Both the position numbers and the translations under genes were made by a program. The notes below the pieces were generated by a model. That model saw only the letters and a program-made list of their open reading frames with translations, was not told the origin of the DNA and did not search any database. A DNA stretch of 55,226 nucleotides from Flavobacterium sp. (GTDB lineage Bacteria > Bacteroidota > Bacteroidia > Flavobacteriales > Flavobacteriaceae). Shown here one piece after another: positions 35,399 to 44,554 of the stretch. Each line of letters begins with the position of its first letter. Position 1 is the first letter of the stretch. Location of the stretch: contig JACMOK010000167.1 of NCBI GenBank assembly GCA_014378065.1, positions 1 to 55,226 on the forward strand, in the 5' to 3' direction.

Positions 35399-35615
35399 GT
35401 ACTCAATTGAATTTAATTTTCTTTTAGAGCTATTGGGCTATAATTCAATGCTTTCAAATTGGGATAACTTTATTTTAAATACAAGCTAAACGCACCAATT
35501 CGGTTAAATAATGCTGGTCAAATATAGGAATAATTGTGGTTTGAAAAAAAAATCATTGAATCAAATAAACAATACATAAAATAAGAATTCTTAAAAAAAT
35601 ACTTACTTTTCACTT

Positions 35616-36164
35616 ATGAGAGATAATGTTGCTGACTTTCAAATTATTTACAAACAACACTGTACTTTAGTTTACAATGTGGCGCTGCACTACCTTCAAA
35701 ATATTGAAGACGCAGAAGAAATTACGCAAGATGTTTTTGTACAAATTCACAATTCGCTTTATCAATTCGATCAAAAGTCAAGTTTAAAAACCTGGATTTA
35801 CAGAATAACCATCAATAAATGTCTGGATTACATTAAATATAAAAAAAGCAACAAACGCCGATTTGTCTTCGGAATTAAAAGTCAAAATGAAAAAGAACAT
35901 CTTACTATTTCCAATTTTGAGCATCCAGGAATTCTGTTGGAAAATAAGGAACAATCGATTATTCTGTTTGGAATTATCAATGAATTAAACGAAAACCAAA
36001 AAACAGCTTTTATTCTTTCTAAGATTGATGATCTGTCCAATCCTGAAATTGCGGCCATTATGCGAATAAGTATTTCCGCTGTGGAGTCGTTGATCTTCAG
36101 AGCAAAAGGTAATTTAAAAGAAAAATTATCAATAAGATACGAAGCGTACCGCAAGAAAAAATAA
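35616..36164 (+). CDS. ECF sigma factor (sigma-70 family)
   Basis: 182 residues. Region 2 (IYKQHCTLVYNVALHYLQNIEDAEEITQDVF) and region 4 (ILSKIDDLSNPEIAAIMRISISAVESLIFRAKGNLKEKL) are both intact. A loop between them is basic (KYKKSNKRRFVFG). It opens a six-gene plus operon with a short membrane protein and a CnrX/CpxP-like sensor immediately downstream. This is the order seen in CnrH-type metal-responsive sigma systems. It likely drives its own operon when a metal is sensed. A near-consensus -7 (TACTTTTC) sits just before the ATG. Confidence 0.85.
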   Translation: MRDNVADFQIIYKQHCTLVYNVALHYLQNIEDAEEITQDVFVQIHNSLYQFDQKSSLKTWIYRITINKCLDYIKYKKSNKRRFVFGIKSQNEKEHLTISNFEHPGILLENKEQSIILFGIINELNENQKTAFILSKIDDLSNPEIAAIMRISISAVESLIFRAKGNLKEKLSIRYEAYRKKK

Positions 36165-36184
36165 ATTTTATAGTCTAAACTATT

Positions 36185-36451
36185 ATGGAAAAGGAAAACT
36201 GGATTGATGCAGTATTGAACATTACCAACGGATTAGCACCGGTAGTTCCAGATGTTCGGCTCTTTTTAAGAATACAACAAAAAATTAAAACACAAAAGAT
36301 TGTTGCGCCATCTTGGCTTTGGTTTGCAGCGGCTTCGTTTGCGGTTTTAATTTCAATCAATATCAAAATGGTGTTTTTTAAATCCAATATCGAGAAAGCA
36401 GGGATGAAAAGTGTCGCTTCTTCCCTTTCCAACTCAAATCAACTTTATTAA
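36185..36451 (+). CDS. Small one-helix membrane protein, candidate anti-sigma factor
   Basis: 88 residues: a cytoplasmic part of about 43 residues (VLNITNGLAPVVPDVRLFLR), one transmembrane segment WLWFAAASFAVLISINIKM and a short periplasmic tail. It has no zinc-finger anti-sigma motif, like CnrY, which is also a short membrane protein binding the sigma factor. Position directly after the sigma gene supports anti-sigma function. This is inferred from order and topology only. Confidence 0.6.
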   Translation: MEKENWIDAVLNITNGLAPVVPDVRLFLRIQQKIKTQKIVAPSWLWFAAASFAVLISINIKMVFFKSNIEKAGMKSVASSLSNSNQLY

Positions 36452-36453
36452 TC

Positions 36454-36924
36454 ATGGACAAAATAAGACTATTGACTTTCGCAGTAATCGGGCTGCTCCT
36501 ACTAAATTTTAGCACGCTGGGATATTTGATTTTTTTTCAGGTCAAGAATGCAGGAAGACCTAAAAACCATCCGGAGCCAAAACAAATTATTATTCGCAAA
36601 TTACATTTCAACATCAGCCAGCAACAGAAATACAGTCAGCTCATCTCTTGGCACCAATCGACTATCAGCGATATAGAGCAACACATTCGTGAGGCCAAGA
36701 ACAGGCTGTATCTGCAATTATTGAAAGCAGAAGTCGACACGAAAACGAAAGACAGTCTTGTGATGGTTTTGGGTAATTATCAAAAGCAAATTGAAACCAC
36801 GCATTTTAAACATTTTGAAGCTATCAAACGGCTCTGCAACACGGATCAACTGAATGATTACTACGATTTGACCCGCGAGTTGTCAAAAATATTTTCAAAA
36901 CCACCGCACAACCTCCATGATTAG
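36454..36924 (+). CDS. CnrX/CpxP-like periplasmic metal sensor
   Basis: 156 residues with one N-terminal transmembrane anchor (ending near residue 30) and a long helical hairpin. The hairpin carries H51, H67, H77, H117, H120 and C128, in KLHFNIS, SWHQSTI, IEQHIRE, THFKHFE and RLCNTDQ. The CpxP/Spy LTxxQ-like pattern is seen as FNISQQQKYSQL and CNTDQLNDYY. CnrX senses Co/Ni through histidines and a methionine and releases sigma via CnrY. It starts 2 bases after the small membrane protein and overlaps the next gene by 8 bases. Confidence 0.65.
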   Translation: MDKIRLLTFAVIGLLLLNFSTLGYLIFFQVKNAGRPKNHPEPKQIIIRKLHFNISQQQKYSQLISWHQSTISDIEQHIREAKNRLYLQLLKAEVDTKTKDSLVMVLGNYQKQIETTHFKHFEAIKRLCNTDQLNDYYDLTRELSKIFSKPPHNLHD

Positions 36925-37606
36925 AAAGCTTATTTTTTGCTGTATGCTTGGTCTTTTGCTCGTCACACAAATGGCTGGGCAGCAAAATGATACTATTGCC
37001 ATTACATTTAATTTTAAATTTAGGGAGGAAAAATTAGCATTGCGCAAAAATTATATCTCTCAAACTAAAGACACTTTACAGATTAGTGTTTTAAAATATT
37101 ATGTATCTGATTTTCAAATTGTATTTGAAGATGCAACCGTAATAAAATCTAAAAATGTTGCTCACTTAATGGATCTTGAAAATCCCAAATCTTTGAAAAT
37201 TACTTTGAATGGAGATCCTAAAAAAATCATTTCCAAAATCACATTTCAGGTTGGAATTGACAGTTTAGCCAGCGTTTCAGGTGCGATGTCAGGCGATTTG
37301 GATCCAACAAAAGGGATGTATTGGGCTTGGCAAAGCGGATTTATTAATATGAAATTAGAAGGTAAAAGCAGCAGTTGTCTGACCCGAAAGAACGAATTTC
37401 AATTTCATGTTGGCGGTTGTCTGAATCCGTATTACGCCTTAAGAAAAGTAGTGCTCGAGGTAAAAAAATCAAACCCTGAAATTACGGTAGATCTAGCTGA
37501 ATTATTTTCTAAAATTAAATTATTGGAAACAAACAGTATACTGATTCCGGGGAAAAAAGCAATGAAAATGGCAGATTACAGTCAACAAATGTTTAAAACA
37601 GAATGA
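36917..37606 (+). CDS. MbnP-like copper-binding protein
   Basis: 229 residues with a signal peptide (MIRKLIFCCMLGLLLVTQMAG). The MbnP family hallmark DLDPTKGMYWAWQSGFINMKL (two halves; W136 and W138) is followed by a cysteine pair C154/C168 and FQFHVGGC with H164. In methanotrophs a tryptophan of MbnP is oxidised to kynurenine by MbnH and creates a copper site. Here the next gene encodes an MbnH-like di-heme enzyme and overlaps by 4 bases. That pairing, plus the sigma/sensor genes upstream, supports periplasmic copper handling. Confidence 0.75.
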   Translation: MIRKLIFCCMLGLLLVTQMAGQQNDTIAITFNFKFREEKLALRKNYISQTKDTLQISVLKYYVSDFQIVFEDATVIKSKNVAHLMDLENPKSLKITLNGDPKKIISKITFQVGIDSLASVSGAMSGDLDPTKGMYWAWQSGFINMKLEGKSSSCLTRKNEFQFHVGGCLNPYYALRKVVLEVKKSNPEITVDLAELFSKIKLLETNSILIPGKKAMKMADYSQQMFKTE

Positions 37607-38622
37607 AATTTCGGATTTTAAATAGGATACTTATCGTATTAATTTTAGGGATTGGTTTGTCTTTTACTTTAAGAAAAGCCACGCCCATTTATATTCAGAC
37701 GCCCAAAGGATGGCCAAAAATGCACTATGATTTTTCCAAAAACCCTTTGACTGAAGAAGGTTTTCAGCTTGGACGACAGTTGTTTTATGATCCTGTATTA
37801 TCCCGAGATCTTACCATTTCATGTGCCAGTTGTCACTTTCAATCCACCGGATTTGCCCATGTTGACCACGATTTGAGTCATGGCATTGAAGGCAGAATTG
37901 GAACCCGAAATGCCATGGGGTTGGTCAATCTGGCTTGGTCAAAAAGTTTTATGTGGGATGGCGGCGTCAATCATCTTGACATGCAGCCGTTAAATCCGAT
38001 TACGAGTCCGGTAGAAATGGATGAGTCTTTGGAGCATATCGTAGACAAACTCCGAAAAAGTGAAAAATACGAATTGCTGTTTGAATCGGCTTTTGGTGAT
38101 TCAAGAATAACGGGACAACGCGTATTATTTGCGTTATCGCAATTTGAATTGTTATTGGTTTCTTCCAATTCAAAATATGACAAAGTGATGCGAAAGGAAG
38201 CACAATTTAGTGAACAGGAAAAAGTAGGATATAATCTTTTTAAAACCAATTGTGCCTCATGCCATAATGAACCCCTGTTTTCAAGTGAGAAATTGGAAAC
38301 CAATGGCTTGCCTTTAGACCCTACACTTCAGGATGTAGGAAGAATGAAGATTACTGCCCTTGTTTCAGATTCGTTGCTATTTAAAGTCCCGACTTTGCGG
38401 AACAGTCAATTTACTTTTCCTTACATGCACGATGGCCGATTTAAAACTTTAACCGAAGTGATCAATCATTACAATACTTTAAGCGATAGTAAGTTGCTTC
38501 CAAAACAATTGTCTAGACCCATGAATCTTTCAGATGATGATCGAGTAGACCTGCTGGTCTTTCTCAAAACATTGACCGATACTGCATTTTTATTTGATCC
38601 AAGATTTTCATTTCCAAAATAA
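37603..38622 (+). CDS. Di-heme cytochrome c peroxidase, MbnH-like
   Basis: 339 residues with an N-terminal anchor or signal peptide. Two heme c sites: CASCH (C74-H78) and CASCH (C217-H221). Between them lie HGIEGRIGTRNAMGLVN and FMWDGGV, and after them a conserved region LFKVPTLRNSQFTFPYMHDGRF, all typical of the MauG/CCP family. In the MbnP-MbnH pair this enzyme would oxidise a tryptophan of MbnP. It overlaps the MbnP-like gene by 4 bases. A classical hydrogen-peroxide reductase role is possible, but the context favours MbnH. Confidence 0.85.
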   Translation: MKFRILNRILIVLILGIGLSFTLRKATPIYIQTPKGWPKMHYDFSKNPLTEEGFQLGRQLFYDPVLSRDLTISCASCHFQSTGFAHVDHDLSHGIEGRIGTRNAMGLVNLAWSKSFMWDGGVNHLDMQPLNPITSPVEMDESLEHIVDKLRKSEKYELLFESAFGDSRITGQRVLFALSQFELLLVSSNSKYDKVMRKEAQFSEQEKVGYNLFKTNCASCHNEPLFSSEKLETNGLPLDPTLQDVGRMKITALVSDSLLFKVPTLRNSQFTFPYMHDGRFKTLTEVINHYNTLSDSKLLPKQLSRPMNLSDDDRVDLLVFLKTLTDTAFLFDPRFSFPK

Positions 38623-38714
38623 TATTTTTGAGCGCAAGAATAGAATTCATTTTTCGTCTAATAATTTTACATCAAACTTTTAATACCTAAAATCAAATTT
38701 TAAAAACAACCCTT

Positions 38715-40067
38715 ATGAAAAAAATATTTGCTTTATTAACTACTGTAATTTTAAGTACTATTGCTTCCGGACAAATTAATCCCATCATCACTTCATGGTT
38801 ACAAAACACAACAGGAATTAACGGTCGTCATTATATATCAGGAAACCCAACTCCCATTACCGATGCAGTCTTAGCGAATGTTCAAACCGTAAAATATTCA
38901 GCCAATTGGGTGTATGTTACCACGAATGGAATCCCGGCCTACATCACCGGACCTTTTCAAGATGGCAATCCTTCGTTAGCAACTTCACAGAATGGAGCTA
39001 TTTTCAAACTCACATTAAATCCCAGCCAAAATACCGGCACGGCAACCAATACCACCGGTGGGAATATTGGTTTGTTTAAAAATGGTGTAGCGCTTTTTGA
39101 CTACCGAGATGGGGTTTCATATAAATTAGCAACAGGATCTAATGCGGGAGGTCCGGCGGGTGGCATGGGAGATGGTGTATGGAACAGAGACGCGGTGGTA
39201 GCGGAACGCAATGGTTTTGATTGTGCCAAAGCGCATCCCGCCATGGGCAACTACCACCACCACCAGAATCCAAGTGCATTTAATTTAGACCTCAATGTAT
39301 TGTCTACTGTTTGCAATACCTATCCTTCTGATGGATTGTATGTAATTAATTCTTCAGCCCATTCCCCATTATTGGGATTTTCCTATGATGGCTTTCCTAT
39401 TTATGGCGCTTATGGTTTTGCAAATGCTGATGGAAGTGGCGGAGTTGAACGACTGAAATCGAGTTATCAATTGCGAAATATAACCTCAAGAACCGTGTAT
39501 GCCAATGGAACCGATGTTACCGATGGGCCATTAGTTAACACCGCTTTTCCGCTGGGAATGTATCGCGAAGATTATGAATACATCCAACATCCGTCTGCAG
39601 ATTATCTGGATATTCACAATGGGCGCATTTGTGTGACACCTGAATATCCAAACGGTATTTATTGTTATTTCACTACGGTTGATGCCAATCACAATTCTGC
39701 TTATCCGTATGTGGTGGGCCCTACTTTTTATGGCAACAAGACCGCAGTAAAGGTGACGAGTATTTCGGAAAGCACGACCACTTATACTCCAGTTTTAGCT
39801 TCCTTAGATTTTAATACGGCTACATTTAATATAGTCATTGCACCGAATCCTGCTCAAAATTTTATAGCCATTCAATATCAAATGGCAGAAAAAGATTTAA
39901 CCGTGGCGCTGGTAGATGGCACCGGAAAAGTAGTGCAATCGAGCAAGATTTTGCAAGGCAGCACCTTGACCATTCTGGAGACCGATGCGGTTTATAATGG
40001 AATTTATTTTATCCGGATTTCCGACGAAAGCCAATCCAAAAGTTTCAAAATTATGATAACTAAATAA
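38715..40067 (+). CDS. YHYH-domain protein with T9SS sorting domain
   Basis: 450 residues with a signal peptide (1-20). The YHYH core reads CAKAHPAMGNYHHHQNP (C170-P186), with further conserved tracts LLGFSYDGFPIYGAYGF and EDYEYIQHPSADYLDIHNGR. The C-terminal 75 residues form a type A T9SS sorting domain (IAPNPAQNFIAIQY, ending MITK), so it is exported to the surface. YHYH proteins occur beside copper and di-heme genes, and this one closes the sigma/MbnP/MbnH cluster after a 92-base gap. A metal-binding role is likely; the ligand is not proven. Confidence 0.8.
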   Translation: MKKIFALLTTVILSTIASGQINPIITSWLQNTTGINGRHYISGNPTPITDAVLANVQTVKYSANWVYVTTNGIPAYITGPFQDGNPSLATSQNGAIFKLTLNPSQNTGTATNTTGGNIGLFKNGVALFDYRDGVSYKLATGSNAGGPAGGMGDGVWNRDAVVAERNGFDCAKAHPAMGNYHHHQNPSAFNLDLNVLSTVCNTYPSDGLYVINSSAHSPLLGFSYDGFPIYGAYGFANADGSGGVERLKSSYQLRNITSRTVYANGTDVTDGPLVNTAFPLGMYREDYEYIQHPSADYLDIHNGRICVTPEYPNGIYCYFTTVDANHNSAYPYVVGPTFYGNKTAVKVTSISESTTTYTPVLASLDFNTATFNIVIAPNPAQNFIAIQYQMAEKDLTVALVDGTGKVVQSSKILQGSTLTILETDAVYNGIYFIRISDESQSKSFKIMITK

Positions 40068-40132
40068 GTGCCTGACCTACTTGCAAAATATGGTGGAAAT
40101 CATCATTGCTCCTGCTAAAGATAATTAGTAAA

Positions 40133-40165
40133 AAAAAAAACCGAAAGTAACTTTCGGTTTTTTTT
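40133..40165. terminator. Bidirectional intrinsic terminator
   Basis: CCGAAAG (40141-40147) and CTTTCGG (40151-40157) with A and T runs outside form a strong stem with loop TAA. It ends the YHYH gene on plus and the yidC operon on minus. Confidence 0.9.
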
Positions 40166-40166
40166 G

Positions 40167-42056
40167 TTATTTTTTCTTTTGTTCCGCTTTCTGCGTCTCC
40201 GCCTGCTGCATCATTTCTTGCATTTTGAGCTGAAATTTACTTTGCTTTTTAGGCTCTTTCAATTTATTCTCCTGTATCTGCGCATGTATCTTTTGACTGT
40301 CTACAATATAATTTTTGATGACATACATGATTCCAATCGTAATTAGATTGGAAATAAAGTTGTACAAACTCAATCCCGCACCATAACTGTTAAAGAAAAT
40401 CAACATCATTACTGGCGATACATAAATCATAATTTTCATTATTTTTCCCATATCCGGCATACCTTCTTGTTGCGGCGCCGCCATTTGTTGGTCGCCTGAA
40501 GTCATTTTCATATAAAAGAAAATTGCGATGGCAGCCAATATAGGGAAAAGACTAATATGATTTCCGTAAAGCGGAATGCGAAAAGGCAATTTGGCAATTT
40601 CATCAAAAGAAGATAAATCATCTGCCCATAGGAAACTTTTCTGTCTTAATTCAAATGCTGATGGGAAAAACTGGAACGAGGCATACATAAAAGGCAACTG
40701 TATCAAAGCCGGAATACAGCCAGCCATCGGATTCACACCTGCTTTGTTGTATAGTTTCATGGTTTCCTGTTGCTTTTTCATCGGGTCTTTTTTAAACTTA
40801 TCTCCCAATTCCATAATCTCTGGGCGCAGCACTTTCATCTTGGCCTGTGATAGAAATGATTTGTAAGTGATGGGCGACATGGCAATTTTGATGATAATTG
40901 TAAAGATGATAATGGCAATTCCGTAGACAATATAAGAGCTTAAAAAACCAAATAATGGGATGAAAATAAATTTATTGATCCAACCAAATATGCCCCAACC
41001 CAGCGGGATAATTTTCTCTATATTTTTGTCATAAGCTTTTAAAGTCTTGTAATCCGTTGGCCCAAAATACCAATTCATTTTATAATTAATTTCTCCGTTT
41101 GTAAACGCCAACGGAACAATTGCTTTGAATTGTTTGGTAAAAACAGTATCGGTTTTCTCGTCCTGTATCAGGTTATTGGAAACCAGTTTGGCATTAGCAA
41201 ATGCCTTATCGGTCAACAAAATGGAAGAAAAAAAGTGTTGCTTGAATGCAATAAAAGTTACTTTATCCGGCTGCTCCTCTTTATTTTCTCCTTGACCGGT
41301 ATAATTGTCCTTACCGTCTTCATATTCATAACGAATATCGGCATATCGGTTTTCGTAAGCAATCCCTTTTTCGTTTCGGTAGGCTTTTAAATCCCACTCT
41401 AAATCCAACGGTTTTACAGTATTTAAAACTTTATTTAAACCTTGCGAACGCAGATCAAACCCTACCATGTAATCATTGGGTTTTAATTCATACTTGTATT
41501 CAAGGAATTCATTGGCACCCGCTTTCAAACGCATCGTTAAGATTTGGTTGTCTCCAGATTTTGTGAGTGCGGGTTCAAAAAATAAATTTTTAGTTTCCAA
41601 TACCCGATTGTCCTGGGTCTGCAGGTTGATGTTAAGATTCGAATTATTGTCTTTAATTAGCTCCACCAATTGTCCTGAATTCTTCTTGAAACGCTCAAAT
41701 TTTTTAAGTTTGGCTTCCACAATATAGCCTCCTTTATTGGCAATTTTGAGACTGATTACGTCATTTTCAATCGTCGTAAAAGCGGCGGTTGCTGAGGGAA
41801 GGGTTGCAGAATAAGCGAAATTTCCTAGCGTCGATTTTAAATTGGCAATTTGAACGGAATCAGTAACAGTAGAATCTGTTGCAGTTAGACTTGCGGGTTT
41901 TGTCAATATTTTGGTTTTGATGGTCTGCTCTTTTTTTGCTTTTTCAGCAGCCACCTCTTTTTGGGAAGGCTGATTTTGATACATAATCCAAATCAATATT
42001 CCGAAAATCAATACAAAACCAATGATTGAATTGAGGTCTAATTTTTTCTCTTCCAT
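40167..42056 (-). CDS. yidC: Membrane protein insertase YidC
   Basis: 629 residues. One N-terminal transmembrane segment, a large periplasmic beta domain (about 55-350) and the conserved five-helix insertase core: SPITYKSFLSQAKMKVLRPE, KAGVNPMAGCIPALIQLPFM. The C-terminal tail is basic (KMQEMMQQAETQKAEQKKK). It inserts and folds inner-membrane proteins with or without Sec. It follows pyrG by 23 bases. The C-terminal stop sits at the convergent terminator. Confidence 0.95.
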   Translation of the reverse strand: MEEKKLDLNSIIGFVLIFGILIWIMYQNQPSQKEVAAEKAKKEQTIKTKILTKPASLTATDSTVTDSVQIANLKSTLGNFAYSATLPSATAAFTTIENDVISLKIANKGGYIVEAKLKKFERFKKNSGQLVELIKDNNSNLNINLQTQDNRVLETKNLFFEPALTKSGDNQILTMRLKAGANEFLEYKYELKPNDYMVGFDLRSQGLNKVLNTVKPLDLEWDLKAYRNEKGIAYENRYADIRYEYEDGKDNYTGQGENKEEQPDKVTFIAFKQHFFSSILLTDKAFANAKLVSNNLIQDEKTDTVFTKQFKAIVPLAFTNGEINYKMNWYFGPTDYKTLKAYDKNIEKIIPLGWGIFGWINKFIFIPLFGFLSSYIVYGIAIIIFTIIIKIAMSPITYKSFLSQAKMKVLRPEIMELGDKFKKDPMKKQQETMKLYNKAGVNPMAGCIPALIQLPFMYASFQFFPSAFELRQKSFLWADDLSSFDEIAKLPFRIPLYGNHISLFPILAAIAIFFYMKMTSGDQQMAAPQQEGMPDMGKIMKIMIYVSPVMMLIFFNSYGAGLSLYNFISNLITIGIMYVIKNYIVDSQKIHAQIQENKLKEPKKQSKFQLKMQEMMQQAETQKAEQKKK

Positions 42057-42079
42057 TATTTTATTTTAAATAGTATATG

Positions 42080-43798
<1,719 letters not shown>

Positions 43799-43864
43799 TT
43801 AAAATCTTTCAAAATACATTTTGAATCTACAAATTTACCTATGTAAACCGCACGTTTTTTTATG

Positions 43865-44098
43865 TTACAGCGGTTTGGGATATTGCTTTTTGATATTGCG
43901 AATTAATTCTTCGAGGCCATTCAATTTAAGTTCATAGATCAATTGCAGTTGTTCGCCCAACATCCCTTTCGGAAAGCCCTTATTGTGATACCAGACGACA
44001 TAATACTCTGGTAAATCGATCAGATGACGACCTTCATATTTCCCGAAAGGCATTTTGGTATGTGCAAGTTGAATGAGTAGCTTTTGATTTTTATCCAT
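43865..44098 (-). CDS. DUF3820 family protein
   Basis: 77 residues from the ATG at 44098 (MDKNQKLLIQLAH). The conserved MPFGKYEGRHLIDLPEYYVVWY and GFPKGMLGEQLQLIYELK identify DUF3820, a small soluble protein of unknown role. The 5' part of the longer reading frame to 44140 lacks the family signature. It follows the OsmC-like gene by 54 bases and may be cotranscribed. Confidence 0.85.
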   Translation of the reverse strand: MDKNQKLLIQLAHTKMPFGKYEGRHLIDLPEYYVVWYHNKGFPKGMLGEQLQLIYELKLNGLEELIRNIKKQYPKPL

Positions 44099-44152
44099 TC
44101 GAAAAGAAGAAAGAAATTTAAAGATTAGCATGGCCCGCAAAACACGAGCTGT

Positions 44153-44554
44153 CTATTTCCAATTAATGGTGATGGCCTTTTCCATATCAGGATGGAGACT
44201 CCGGAAAACCGGACAGTTCATGGCAGTTCTTTCGAGGATGACTTTTGTTTTTTCGTCGGCTGTAATGGCCATGTCCATAACAATTTCTATACGGGCGACC
44301 TTTCTGGGTTCGGCTTGCATGATTTTAGTTACCCCAACGGTCGACCCGGTCAAATCAACGTTTAAGTCTCTGGCTTTAATAGCCATAATCGTCATCATAC
44401 AACTGCCCAAGGCATTGGCCAGCAAATCGGTAGGCGAAAATGCTTCACCTTTACCATTATTGTCTGTGGGCGCATCGGAGAGAATTTCCGTCCCGGATTG
44501 TAAATGAATTGAAGACGTTCTTAAGTCGCCTAAATAAGTTATTTTTGACGTCAT
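44153..44554 (-). CDS. OsmC/Ohr-family peroxiredoxin
   Basis: 133 residues. The two redox cysteines are in ALGSCMMTIMAI and ERTAMNCPVFRSL, as in OsmC proteins that reduce organic hydroperoxides. The conserved GKGEAFSPTDLLANAL precedes the first. It shares one base with the upstream LysM gene (TAATG-type coupling), so it is translated from that operon. It is cytoplasmic. Confidence 0.9.
   Translation of the reverse strand: MTSKITYLGDLRTSSIHLQSGTEILSDAPTDNNGKGEAFSPTDLLANALGSCMMTIMAIKARDLNVDLTGSTVGVTKIMQAEPRKVARIEIVMDMAITADEKTKVILERTAMNCPVFRSLHPDMEKAITINWK

Noticed and set aside
36454..36924. Reading the sensor as a plain CpxP chaperone
   Set aside because: CpxP is soluble with a cleaved signal peptide, while this one has an anchor helix and sits between an anti-sigma candidate and metal genes, which fits CnrX better; CpxP remains possible.
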